In this document: positions 1 to 8,100 of the stretch, in pieces | Layout: the number at the start of each line of letters is the position of its first letter | Position numbering within the stretch: position 1 is the first letter of the stretch | Assembly: GCA_020852755.1 (NCBI GenBank) | Contig: JADZAF010000382.1 | Location: 1 to 33,967, forward strand | DNA from: Bryobacterales bacterium | GTDB lineage: Bacteria > Acidobacteriota > Terriglobia > Bryobacterales > Bryobacteraceae | Reading direction: 5' to 3' | Length of the DNA stretch: 33,967 bases | Position numbers and translations under genes: made by a program | Notes under the pieces: model-generated | Told to the model about the DNA's origin: nothing | What the model saw: the letters and a program-made list of their open reading frames with translations, nothing else | The model's database searches: none

Positions 1-28
1 AGCGTTGCCCGTCTCCGCTTCACCGGCA

Positions 29-59
29 GCCCCATCCTAAAACCGTTCCGGGATGGGGC
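29..59. repeat. perfect 9-bp inverted repeat (hairpin)
   Basis: GCCCCATCC at 29-37 pairs perfectly with GGATGGGGC at 51-59 across a 13-nt loop. It lies just beyond the 3' end of the minus-strand operon that stops at 106, so it could act as a terminator or mRNA-end structure. No U-tract is visible on either side, so intrinsic termination is not established. Confidence 0.5.
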
Positions 60-105
60 ACAATGAATTCACAGCGAACGGCGAACAGTGTCTTAACCGT
101 TTGTC

Positions 106-510
106 TCAGCCAAGGGGACAACCGCAGGAGAAGCCGGCGCAGGCAGCGGCACCTTCCGGCGCACCGCTGGTCTTGCCGGCCTTCGGTTGACCGGGCGTAG
201 GTCGTTTCTCATCAGCGGTGTCTATGTCGAGGGTCGGCTGCAGCACGGGCCACGTGCGCGCACACGGGCTCCGGAACTCTAGCCTCATCCTCGACCAAGG
301 TCTTGAACTCATCGTCGGGGATCGAGTTGAGGATTCCACGGTTGACGTGGAGGGGCTTGGGGAAGTTTTGCCACTGATGTCTTTTGCCTGCTGTAGCTTC
401 TTCGCAAATGACTCCAGCGCTTGGTAGCTCCCCAGCACCCCGTACAGATGGCGGCCACCTTCAAGGTGGAGTTTCTCTCGGAGGGCCTGAATGATGTCGA
501 TGTCTGTCAT
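106..510 (-). pseudogene. small gene with two frame changes, function unrecognised
   Basis: The open frame begins MTDIDIIQALREKLHLEGG and reads as a normal soluble protein for about 48 residues. From near position 365 the sensible sequence moves to another frame (PKPLHVNRGILNSIPDDEF, then KTLVEDEARVPEPVCAHVAR). From about 250 it returns to the first frame for a low-complexity Pro/Ala/Lys tail ending CGCPLG. One extra C in the C-run near 360-363 would restore the first junction. It is the last gene of the minus-strand operon starting at 2654. I do not recognise the family and see no catalytic motif. Either it is a decayed 3' gene, or two sequencing indels compensate each other. The stop at 106 fits both readings. 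Confidence 0.5.
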
Positions 511-576
511 GCCCGCCCCTGTGATTCTGCGAGAGCATCAACCAGCCCTGACAAATCGTAACCGAGGGAATCGATT

Positions 577-1389
577 TCAGGAGCCGAAATCGAGCACGCC
601 CTGGCATTGCTTCGGCGGATAGAAGACGCCGATGACGACCCAGGCGTTGTACGGGAAGGTGGTGCCCATGAACAGGAGCGGATCGCGATCCTTGGAAAAC
701 ATCCAGACGAGGTACTTGTCCTTCACGCTCTGGGCGGCGAGTTTCTCGTCCGCCTTGCGTTCCCGCTCTTTCAAGTAAAGGACGCCGAGCTCCCAGTCCT
801 CGATCATCGTGCGGTGCGGGTTGACGCTATCCTCACACCGAAAAACGTAGCTGAATTTGAACGGGATCTTCGCCAAGTCCTTCGGTGCATCGCCGAAGAG
901 CGTCAATTGACTGAAAAGCGCCTGCCACTCGGGCTTCCATTCCGGATCGGCTGGCTCGATCTCCAGGTCGAGCATCTCGGTGGGCCGCACGATGCCGATG
1001 GAGATCCGGTCGGAGTCATACAGACCCCTTAGCTGATTGACAGTGCGAATCGGCATCTTCTCGATGATCTCCCGGCGTTCGCGCCAGCCGTCACCGGAAG
1101 ACAGCGGCGGACCGAGAATCCGGATCGAATCGAGGTCCGGCCGGCGACTCTCGCAGCGGTTGTCGTTGCCGGCGCCGCGGCTGGCCAGACCGACATTGAT
1201 CCACTGGTACTTGTGGAACTGCTGGCTCTTGGCCCGATATCGGTAGTCAATCGGGTACAGCCGCACCCAGTCGAGCGACCGGGTGATCCCCGCGGTGCAA
1301 ACCAATTCCTGGTACCCGCGCGACGGGTGCGGGTACGTCATGACCGTAATCAGGACATCAGTTGGTTGATAGTACGTGGGCTTCGTCAC
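577..1389 (-). CDS. conserved hypothetical partner of a DUF488 protein
   Basis: This is a 270-residue soluble protein without signal peptide or membrane segment. The N-terminus contains MTYPHPSRGYQELVCTAGI, followed by WVRLYPIDYRYR and KYQWINV. The middle has a charged region with WKPEWQALFSQLTLFG and FRCEDSVNPHRTMIEDWE, and the C-terminus is FPYNAWVVIGVFYPPK. From general knowledge this type of protein is found beside DUF488 genes in accessory regions, and its biochemical role is not known to me. Its start (ATG at 1389) overlaps the 3' end of the DUF488 gene by 32 nt, so the two are probably translationally coupled. An internal ATG at 1341 would give a protein starting at MTYPHPS and is a reasonable alternative start. 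No nuclease or nucleotide-binding signature is visible. Confidence 0.75.
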   Translation of the reverse strand: MTKPTYYQPTDVLITVMTYPHPSRGYQELVCTAGITRSLDWVRLYPIDYRYRAKSQQFHKYQWINVGLASRGAGNDNRCESRRPDLDSIRILGPPLSSGDGWRERREIIEKMPIRTVNQLRGLYDSDRISIGIVRPTEMLDLEIEPADPEWKPEWQALFSQLTLFGDAPKDLAKIPFKFSYVFRCEDSVNPHRTMIEDWELGVLYLKERERKADEKLAAQSVKDKYLVWMFSKDRDPLLFMGTTFPYNAWVVIGVFYPPKQCQGVLDFGS

Positions 1390-2251
1390 TGTCCAGCTCC
1401 ACGACCGGTAATCCGGTGAGGGCGGCGACGTGTTTGGCGAGTCGAGTCCGGTGGCAGCACGCCGGATCTGCTTCGCGGCACATCAGGGCGCTCGGCTTGG
1501 ACTTCATCAGGGCCACGGCATGTACGACCGCCGCTTTCTTGCTCTTGTTCAGCTCTGATTCATACCAGTCGAACAGCTTCGAGTACGACCCTTCGTCCCC
1601 AAGATCTTGCCGCCGGTCCGATGGCACGCCCAAGTTGGGGATGTGAACGTACTCGATCCCAAGGGCCGTGCAGACGCGTTGCAACGTGCTCTTGTGGAAA
1701 CCAAAACGGCGAGCGACAGGGTTGCACCGTACATCGATCAAACGCCCGATGCCGGCCCGCAGCAGCCGATTCATCAAACCATCGACCATGAGATCTTCGT
1801 AGCCGACCTTATAGACGGCGACCGGGGCCTGTGGCAGTTTGACGGCTCGCTTGGAGAGATCGTCGCTCTTGGCCGTGTACCAGGGATAGCGGCGGTACAC
1901 GTCGGCGATCAGGTTCGACACGGGCACGCTGGCGTATTTATCGAGAACACGGTCAATCTCGGCGCTGAATCCAAACGCCAGGTCACGCGGCTGGCCGTTG
2001 CGAGGTCCGACAAGGCGGACATCTCTTTCCGTCGTCTGAACGACCCCTTCCTGGTCGAGATGAGCCAGATCGTAGTAGAGCGTGAATGAATATGGCCCGC
2101 GCTTATAGGGCACGAACTCGTATATGGCGGTCCGCGGCGGATCGGAAGACTCCTGGCTCAATAGGAACTCGAGCTTGACCAAGTGGAGCTTCGAGGTGGC
2201 GCCGTTCAGGCGGTCGAGGATTCTGATGATGGTGTTTTGTCTGGCCGTCAT
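1358..2251 (-). CDS. two-domain protein: SocA/DUF4065-like N-terminus plus DUF488
   Basis: The protein has 297 residues. Residues 1-140 (NTIIRILDRLNGATSKLHLVKLEFLL..., KRGPYSFTLYYDLAHLDQEG) resemble the winged-helix-like Panacea/SocA (DUF4065) type domain, though this is a pattern match by eye. From about residue 145 the sequence is a clear DUF488 domain: YKVGYEDL, LIDVRCNPVARRFGFHKSTL, YVHIPNLGVPSDRR, and the signature LMCREADPACCHR near residue 255 with its Cys-Cys-His-Arg cluster. DUF488 proteins are common in accessory and stress loci, and their activity is not firmly established. A GAGG ribosome site lies 7 nt upstream of the ATG. It is the second gene of the minus-strand operon, 55 bp after the zinc-ribbon gene, and overlaps the next gene. 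The fusion suggests that the N-terminal part senses or recruits and the DUF488 part acts; this is inference. Confidence 0.8.
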   Translation of the reverse strand: MTARQNTIIRILDRLNGATSKLHLVKLEFLLSQESSDPPRTAIYEFVPYKRGPYSFTLYYDLAHLDQEGVVQTTERDVRLVGPRNGQPRDLAFGFSAEIDRVLDKYASVPVSNLIADVYRRYPWYTAKSDDLSKRAVKLPQAPVAVYKVGYEDLMVDGLMNRLLRAGIGRLIDVRCNPVARRFGFHKSTLQRVCTALGIEYVHIPNLGVPSDRRQDLGDEGSYSKLFDWYESELNKSKKAAVVHAVALMKSKPSALMCREADPACCHRTRLAKHVAALTGLPVVELDSDEAHVLSTN

Positions 2252-2306
2252 TTTCGAACCTCAACATCCGTCCGAACGGTGGCCGGCAACGGTCGGCAAC
2301 ACCGAG

Positions 2307-2654
2307 CTATCGCAGCTGCCAATGGATCACCCCGTGAGCATCGCGCTTTCGTTCCAGGCCGATGTCGTGTTCCAGCTTGTGCGTCCACTGGTTGTTGGGA
2401 AACTTCTGCGGAAGCTGGGCGCGCGTTCTGATTTCGGTCCAGGTCAGTGGCCCCTGGGCTTTGCGCAACACCTGTTCGATCTTGTTCCGGAACTCCTCAT
2501 ATGCCGTCATCGACGTTGCCCTCCTGGGTCGGTTCCAGTACGGACTCTTGCACTTTGGACACACCGCGGGTTCCCGCTCAGGATCTTTCGGAACCCACTC
2601 GTGGCCACACCGCTCGCAGCGGTAGCCCATCACCGTGATTGGCACTCGCGGCAA
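2307..2654 (-). CDS. zinc-ribbon plus winged-helix small protein (TTG start)
   Basis: The protein has 115 residues. Residues 13-35 form a zinc ribbon (C13-x2-C16 ... C32-x2-C35, followed by SPYWNRPRR), a form typical of small nucleic-acid-binding proteins. From about residue 50 a second domain (EEFRNKIEQVLRKAQGPLTW, then TEIRTRAQLPQ, ending in GVIHWQL) looks like a compact winged helix. The start is TTG at 2654, supported by AAAGGAG at 2666-2660 five nt upstream. An in-frame ATG at residue 9 has no such site. As the first gene of the operon, next to a palindrome at the likely transcription start, it is a good candidate for the local regulator. That role is inferred from context. Confidence 0.75.
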   Translation of the reverse strand: MPRVPITVMGYRCERCGHEWVPKDPEREPAVCPKCKSPYWNRPRRATSMTAYEEFRNKIEQVLRKAQGPLTWTEIRTRAQLPQKFPNNQWTHKLEHDIGLERKRDAHGVIHWQLR

Positions 2655-2659
2655 TGTCG

Positions 2660-2666
2660 CTCCTTT
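2660..2666 (-). promoter_or_regulatory. ribosome binding site deciding a TTG start
   Basis: AAAGGAG on the minus strand lies five nt before the TTG at 2654. It is the strongest Shine-Dalgarno match near this gene and is the reason TTG is preferred over the internal ATG. Confidence 0.7.
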
Positions 2667-2672
2667 CTCAAG

Positions 2673-2687
2673 CAGGAGAATCTCCTG
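2673..2687. promoter_or_regulatory. perfect 15-bp palindrome, candidate operator
   Basis: CAGGAGA-A-TCTCCTG is a perfect 7-bp inverted repeat with a one-base centre. It sits between the AT-rich promoter at 2694-2704 and the ribosome site at 2660-2666, near the predicted transcription start. This position suits a repressor site for autoregulation by the first gene. It could also form a small hairpin in the leader RNA. Confidence 0.5.
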
Positions 2688-2693
2688 AGAAGG

Positions 2694-2704
2694 ATTATAT
2701 TATC
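2694..2704 (-). promoter_or_regulatory. probable extended -10 promoter for the minus-strand operon
   Basis: The minus strand reads GTGATAATATAATCC here. It contains TGA-TAATAT (an extended -10 pattern) overlapping a TATAAT. No good -35 box is seen upstream, which an extended -10 promoter can tolerate. The stretch is strikingly AT-rich against its surroundings. Confidence 0.5.
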
Positions 2705-2730
2705 ACGGATGATCTTATGCGGTATATTAT
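2696..2730. repeat. direct repeat of TATATTAT, 27 bp apart
   Basis: TATATTAT occurs at 2696-2703 and again at 2723-2730, so two -10-like boxes lie 27 bp apart. It may mark tandem promoters or a repeated binding site. It may equally be chance in AT-rich DNA. Confidence 0.35.
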
Positions 2731-2735
2731 TTCAC

Positions 2736-3065
2736 AGGTGTGTTCTGTACTACCGGCGGGCGAGATCAACGCGAATGCCGGTACCCACATCGCCATCCAG
2801 CGCGGTTGTGAGAACTCCGCACCCACCCTCTGGCCTAGCGGGCGGGCAAGCCGAATGGCAATCCGTAATCGAGCCGAAGCGCCAGATGGAGCAGCTGCGG
2901 ATGCGGGGGACGTGATGGTGGAAGTAGCAGAGGATCCGCATGACACACTTCTGTGCCGAGCTCGTTCGCAGAACATCGCAGTTCGGATGCAGAGCGCGTG
3001 CTCAAACAAATCGCAGCTGGTACAGTTGCGGAGTACGCTGAAGATCAGGACCGTCCCCCGCAATC
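2736..3065. other. gene-free stretch between operon promoter and RES remnant
   Basis: About 330 bp without a convincing gene on either strand. The open frames that cross it have mixed, arginine- and serine-rich compositions and no family signature. It may hold decayed coding DNA related to the adjacent broken toxin-antitoxin pair, but I cannot identify a parent gene. Confidence 0.45.
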
Positions 3066-3655
3066 TCATATACCCGAACTTCCGCCAGGTGAAAACAGCG
3101 CCCAGTTCTCCAGATCCGCTCCGTACTTGGAACGGTAGGCGATCCTCTCGAAGGCCCGGGCGTAGACCTCGCATGAGGCCATCTGCGTGAGCCGCTGCGG
3201 CGCGGTGCGGTGCAGGGCCGACGCATCGAGATCCGGAAAGTCCAGCTCCAGACAGGCGCGCACGCGCCGATTACGAAGCAGGGCGATCCATTCGCTCGCG
3301 CCGATGTCGGCGTAGCGGCCGTCCGCATGCCCGGAACCGATGAGGCGTGTTTCGAGCTTTCGAGCCACTGCACAGGCACACTGCCGAGCGGGTAATAGTC
3401 GTCGTTGCCCGCGATCTGGTTGAGTTCGGCGGCGATGAGGGTGAGGTCGGCCCGAAACTGCGCCAAGGTCTCCAAAAGCAGCACATCCGCTGTGACGACG
3501 CGTAGCAGACGCGGTACGTAGAATCGGTGTCGTCGAACCGGTTGCCGAATGTTTCCGTCGGGCGCCGCCGCTTCCCAGCTCGGAAGCGCCGACGGGGCGG
3601 GGCGTCGGCCTACTGTCCAGATTTTCAGGGCCGGTGTACGGTAGGGTAGGCTCAT
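3066..3655 (-). pseudogene. RES-domain toxin, broken by frameshifts
   Basis: Read across three frames, this stretch reconstructs a RES-domain protein of about 196 residues. The parts are RFRAGKRRRPTETF and GNRFDDTDSTYRVCYASSQR, then (new frame) LLLETLAQFRADLTLIAAEL and DDYYPLGSVPVQWL, then (new frame) GHADGRYADIGASEWIALL, RLTQMASCEVY and ERIAYRSKYGADLENWALF. The last segment matches the RES C-terminal pattern of Y-R-S-(R/K)-x-G followed by a W-A-L-F ending. RES toxins of the ResT/MbcT group act by attacking cellular NAD+. Frame changes fall near 3600, 3490 and 3370, so no complete toxin can be made. Its ATG at 3655 overlaps the antitoxin stop as ATGA, the usual antitoxin-then-toxin coupling. 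Confidence 0.75.
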
Positions 3656-4038
3656 CCTCCGGCCGCAAACGCCCGTGTGGCTCCGATGATCTCCGGGCCA
3701 ACCGCTTCGAGATTTCCGTCGCGAATGAGCCGGATAAGGGACGCGATCGCCGAGCTCGGGATTGAGGCCGGTCAGCCACGCCTGCACGACGTGAGGATGC
3801 TGCTGGCTGCCGAGCAGGCGCGCGATGCGGTAGGCGAACCGAGGCCGCTCTTCGGCCTCTTTTGTATGGCGCCTGCCCCTCCATCCAGCGGTCGACGGCG
3901 CGGACGTCTTTGGCATCGCCAATGTAGGCGGTGAGCTTGCGGCCAAGCAGCGGCACCAGATCCGCCACGATTCGCCAGAGGCTTCGATATCGGGGCGGGC
4001 TGGCGTGATCAGAGGCATCCCGGCGTGATTAGAGGCAT
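3652..4038 (-). pseudogene. Xre/MbcA/ParS-type antitoxin, broken
   Basis: The reconstructed reading is MPLITPARPDIEASGESW, then (frame change) IVADLVPLLGRKLTAYIGDA and KDVRAVDRWMEGQAPYK, then EAEERPRFAYRIARLLG and VVQAWLTGLNPELGD, then LIRLIRDGNLEAVGPE and IIGATRAFAAGG. The order of an Xre-like DNA-binding part followed by the AWL-x-G-x-NP-x-L-GD toxin-binding motif is that of RES-partner antitoxins. The best start is ATG at 4038 with GGAGG at 4049-4045 six nt upstream. Because of a 20-bp tandem duplication (4002-4041) that frame hits TGA after nine codons, while the second ATG (4018) has lost its ribosome site. Further frame changes lie near 3970, 3866 and 3745. The stop (3654-3652) overlaps the toxin ATG. 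Confidence 0.72.
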
Positions 4039-4041
4039 CGC
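4002..4041. repeat. 20-bp tandem duplication over the antitoxin start
   Basis: Units at 4002-4021 and 4022-4041 match at 18 of 20 positions (core GGCGTGATYAGAGGCATC). Each unit encodes MPLITP on the minus strand. Since 20 is not a multiple of three, the duplication puts the ribosome-bound ATG out of frame with the rest of the antitoxin. Confidence 0.85.
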
Positions 4042-4089
4042 GAACCTCCGCGCTATCTCGCCGCCGGTGTGCGACCCGCGCGCCATCTA

Positions 4090-4119
4090 ATTGTAGCGAG
4101 CGAGCTTCATACAGGTAAA
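4090..4119 (-). promoter_or_regulatory. sigma70-like promoter of the RES-Xre operon
   Basis: On the minus strand TTTACC (4119-4114) and TACAAT (4095-4090) are separated by 18 nt and lie about 50 nt upstream of the antitoxin ATG at 4038. This promoter appears intact although both genes behind it are broken. Confidence 0.55.
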
Positions 4120-4150
4120 CGCGCTGACGCTCCAGACTGGCTGGCTCGCC

Positions 4151-5068
4151 TCACCTCATGAAGCGCTGCGCAAGCGGAAAGTAGATGATCCCCTCCTGTG
4201 CAGCCTTGTTGATCTTCGCGTCCAGGGCGTCGAGGAGCGAGATATGCCCTTCCAGAATGAGGCTGAGATCGGCACCGTCCATAAGCACGATATTCGAGGT
4301 GACGCCCCTGGTGAACTCCATTACCACCTCGGGGCGGAAGCCGACGATTGAAACGAAAAGACCACGGGTGCTCGTGAGCTTTTTGTCGACCTTGGTCTTG
4401 AAGGCGGCAAGGTCAGCCTCCGACGGCGGCTCCACCCGCCACCTGGCTTCGACGAGGTAATCGAAGCCCCTGAACTCGAAGTGGCCGTCGATCTGCTCGG
4501 TGGCGGTACGGTACGGGCGCCGGTATGCGATCTCGTGAACCTCGAAGAGTTCGGCAAGAAGATCCTCAAGCCCATAGCCGCGCTTCTGCGGATCATCGCG
4601 ACTTTGCACCATCGTCCCGAAGGTGGCTCGAAGTTCTCCCATCTTCTGTGCCCTGGAGGCTAAGGCTGCCTGCCGGCTTCGCGCCTCTTGTGTTTTCTGA
4701 TCTTCGGCGCTTCGTTGCTCCTGGACAAACAGTTTCTGATCGATAGCCAGTTGCTTTAGCCAGCGCAACGCTTGCAGCGCGGCATCACGATCCGGAACAG
4801 CCTCGTCGGGGACATTCCTGAGTTTGCACAACTCCGTAAGCAGTTGCCGCTGGATGAAATGGCCTTCGTCGCCTAGCGAGTCCAGTTCCGCCAGAACATT
4901 GCGAGCGATCTTGAATTTGGAGCCGTCCGCGAATCGGTCATATAAATCCGGAGGCACACCCGCCGATAGCAGGAATGATCGAAACGGGTCTCGATACCAG
5001 AACGCTTTCCCGCAAACCTGGACGATAGCCTCGCGGATCTCATATGGCAACCTGCCCAGCATGTCCAT
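4151..5068 (-). CDS. restriction-endonuclease-like protein (Mrr-type fold)
   Basis: The protein has 305 residues. The N-terminal ~105 residues are helical and acidic, and could be a protein-interaction domain of the effector-associated kind; that is a weak guess. Residues 108-145 are rich in Gln, Glu, Arg and Ala and look like a coiled coil. The C-terminal half resembles a PD-(D/E)XK nuclease: GYGLEDLLAELFE (164-176), EQIDGHFEF with D194, then DYLVEARWR with E207 and R209. The usual active site is D...E-x-K, so a lysine-to-arginine change is present at the last position. It may be a variant nuclease or an inactive binder. It stands alone on the minus strand, divergent from the AddB-like gene with 127 bp between starts. 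Its start at 5068 lacks a strong ribosome site, and the Met three codons in is an alternative. Confidence 0.65.
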   Translation of the reverse strand: MDMLGRLPYEIREAIVQVCGKAFWYRDPFRSFLLSAGVPPDLYDRFADGSKFKIARNVLAELDSLGDEGHFIQRQLLTELCKLRNVPDEAVPDRDAALQALRWLKQLAIDQKLFVQEQRSAEDQKTQEARSRQAALASRAQKMGELRATFGTMVQSRDDPQKRGYGLEDLLAELFEVHEIAYRRPYRTATEQIDGHFEFRGFDYLVEARWRVEPPSEADLAAFKTKVDKKLTSTRGLFVSIVGFRPEVVMEFTRGVTSNIVLMDGADLSLILEGHISLLDALDAKINKAAQEGIIYFPLAQRFMR

Positions 5069-5195
5069 ACACTACTACGCCATGCATTCGAGGCCCAGGC
5101 ACCCACCTAAGGCGACCCCACGCCCTGCGAACTGGCGCGGCCGATGCCCGAGGAGTTGTTCGCGGCCCGAAAATATGATTCTATGACAGTATATA
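5069..5195. promoter_or_regulatory. divergent intergenic region, AT-rich at the right end
   Basis: This 127-bp gap separates divergent starts (5068 minus, 5196 plus). Positions 5170-5195 are AT-rich, with TATGAT at 5174-5179 as a candidate -10 for the plus strand but no well-spaced -35. No Shine-Dalgarno sequence precedes the ATG at 5196, so the transcript may be leaderless or nearly so. Confidence 0.35.
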
Positions 5196-8100
5196 ATGGA
5201 CGTCTTCATCGAGCATCTGGCGGGTGTGTGTCGGGAGCTTCCGTGGCAGACGAAATGGGTGATCCTGCCGACAGCGGCGCTCGGGCATAACCTAGGCGAG
5301 CGGCTCGCGCGTGAGGGCGTGAACTGGGCGAATCTGCGCTTCACCACGCCTCTTGAGATTGCGACCACGACGGTCGGGCCGGCACTTGCGACGGGTAATA
5401 CCACCATGCTCGACGAGGGCATGGGGCCGGCCTTGAGCCTGTCCCTCCTACTGGAATTACCTGAGGACGTGCCGCGCTATTTTCGTGGTGTTGCCGATCA
5501 GCCTGGAATGGCGGAAGCGCTTTGGGCATCAATCCAGGACCTTCGGCTGGCAGGCGTTTCATCTGCCGACTTCTCAGCCACTGCTTTCGCGAGCGGAGAT
5601 AAGCACGCGGAGCTTCGGGCCGTGCTTGCCGCATACGAGGCGCATCTCGCGGCTAAGCGCTTGGCCGACGCTGCGGTTGTTCTCGCGCAGGCCGTCACTC
5701 ACATTGAAGACGGGCGGATTCAGTCGCACGACTACGTAATCGAGTTCCCGCACGCGTGCTGGAGCGTCCTCGAGCGCCAATTCCTGGACACACTCCCCGG
5801 TGTGCGACTTCGGGCTCGGCGAGTCCGTATCACAGCACTCCAGATCCCTCGCCGCATACGCGATCTTGGCTGGCCTGTCGAAGACTGCGAACCGACAGTC
5901 GCCAGTACCGATGGGCAACGGCTCGTGCACCTGCTCACACCAGCCGACTCGCCACCGCCATTCAACGACGGAACGCTCGAGATGTTCCGCGCGGGCGGCG
6001 TGGAGGCTGAGGTGGAAGAGGCTTTTCGGCGGATCGCGTCTGCGCAGCTCCAACTCGATTGCGTCGAGGTCGTCTGCGCCCAGCCGGACGTTTACGGCAC
6101 ACTCGTCTGGGAGAAGGCGCAGCGCTACGGCTGGCCTATCACGCTGCGGATGGGTATCCCTGGCACGCTGACTCGACCAGTCCGCGCTGTTCTTGCCCTG
6201 TGCGATTGGATCGAGAGCAACTTTTCCGCGAACCACTTGGTGCGCATGTTGCAGTGTGGGGATCTGGATCCGAGGTTCGGTGAAGAGTTGCGTCCCGCAG
6301 CGGCCGGAAGGATCCTGCGACGGTCCGGCGCGACCAGCGGTCGCGAGATATATGGCCTCGCTTTGGGCGCCGCTGCTTCTTCCGATGAACGGCGGGCTCA
6401 GGATCCCGAGATCGAGCCTGAACATCGCGCGTTTCACGCTGTCCGAGCAGCGCAGACGAGACACCTGCTGGACTGGATCAGCGATCTCCTCACGTCGATT
6501 CCACTTGCCGGTCCGGCGGATACTGTATCGATCGGCAACATGGTCGAAGCGTGCGCCGGCTTTGTTTCGGCGACCGCCGCCGTCAAAGCAGTCGAGGACG
6601 CCGCTGCTCGCGACGCGGTCGCAGCGGAACTAGCCGCATTGGGTCCCCTGGCGGAGCTCCGTCGCCCCGTGGCATTTGTGCTTGCCCTGCTTCGGAGCCG
6701 GCTCAGGGCAGTCCGCGTCATTGCAGACCGGCCACGCGCCGGAGCACTACATGCAACGATGCTTTCGGACGCAGGCTACGCGGGCCGCCCTTTGACCTTC
6801 ATTCTGGGCCTTGAAGAAGGGCGCGTGTTTCCAAGCGGCCTCGAAGATCCGGTTCTGCTCGACTCCGAGCGTGCGCGGCTGGCGCCGGATGCTCTCGCAA
6901 CCTCGAAGGACCGTACCACTGAAGCATTCTATGCGTTCCTCCAACGGCTGACGAGCGCTGAGGGCAATATCTGCCTGAGCTTCTCGTGTCGGGACATCCG
7001 CAACGGTCGCGAGAGCTTTCCATCCTGGATCTTACTGCATGCCATGAAGCTTCTGAGGCCGGAAGCCGAGGTGACGTATCGTGAGCTGAATCGTTACCTG
7101 GGAGAACCGATCTCGGTCGTGCCAACGCAACGGACAATGGCGCTTTCTGACGCTGGATGGTGGCTGTTCACCTTGCGCGGCGCCGGTCCTGCCGTCATGC
7201 CCAGGGTGCTAGAGGCGTTTCCCAGCCTCCGAAATGGCGCAACCGCAGAGCAACGGCGGGCCTCAATCGAGTTCACAGCGTACGACGGCTTCGTCCGGCC
7301 CGCCGGACTCGCCCTCGACATCCGCGACGACCGAAGAGTAGTCTCGGCCAGCACGCTTGAACGGTTCGCGGCGTGTCCCTTCCGTCATTTCCTCCAGTAC
7401 GGGCTCGAAATCGACGCGATTGAGGAGGGCGAGCCGGAGCCGGACGTGTGGCTGCAACCGGACGAACGGGGACAACTGCTCCATGCGGTTTATGCCCGCT
7501 TCCTACGTGAGCTTAGGGCCGAAGCGCGGCGCCCTGTCCGCAATGATCGTGAACGTCTCTGGGGCATAGCGACCCAAGTAATCGAAGAGACGCGGCGGCG
7601 GATCCCGCCGCCATCGGAGGGCGTATACACCCGCGAAGTGCATCAGTTCAGGCGGGATCTGGATCTGTTCCTGAACACCGAACTGGAACAGATGAACCGC
7701 ACACCTGTTGCGCTTGAATTGGCATTTGGATACGACGTCGAGAACGACCCGGAACCTCTTGCCACCGCCGATCCTGTGCCCGTCAACGTCGGCGACGGCC
7801 TGCGGATTTGGCTGCGCGGCCGGATCGATCGCATCGACCGGCTGACCGACGGTCGCTATGAAGTGATCGACTACAAAACCGGCCGGCTTTACCGCGATCG
7901 GTATTCGGGAACATTCGCCAGAGGCACGCTGCTACAGCATGCGCTGTACAGCCGCGCAGCGCGGGAGTTGCTTCGAAGGATCGACCCGGAGCCCCGGCTA
8001 GCCGGCAGCACTTACTACTTCATAACAGAACGCGGGGAGGCAAATCGGGTATGCTTCCCGGCAGACTTGGATGTCTCCACCGTACTGCGCGACCTGGCCG

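Noticed and set aside
2124..2915. Plus-strand frame across the zinc-ribbon gene and promoter
   Set aside because: It overlaps a gene with a clear C-x2-C zinc ribbon on the minus strand and shows no coherent domain.
5192..5197. TATAAT just before the AddB-like gene
   Set aside because: It overlaps the ATG at 5196, so it cannot be the promoter for that start.
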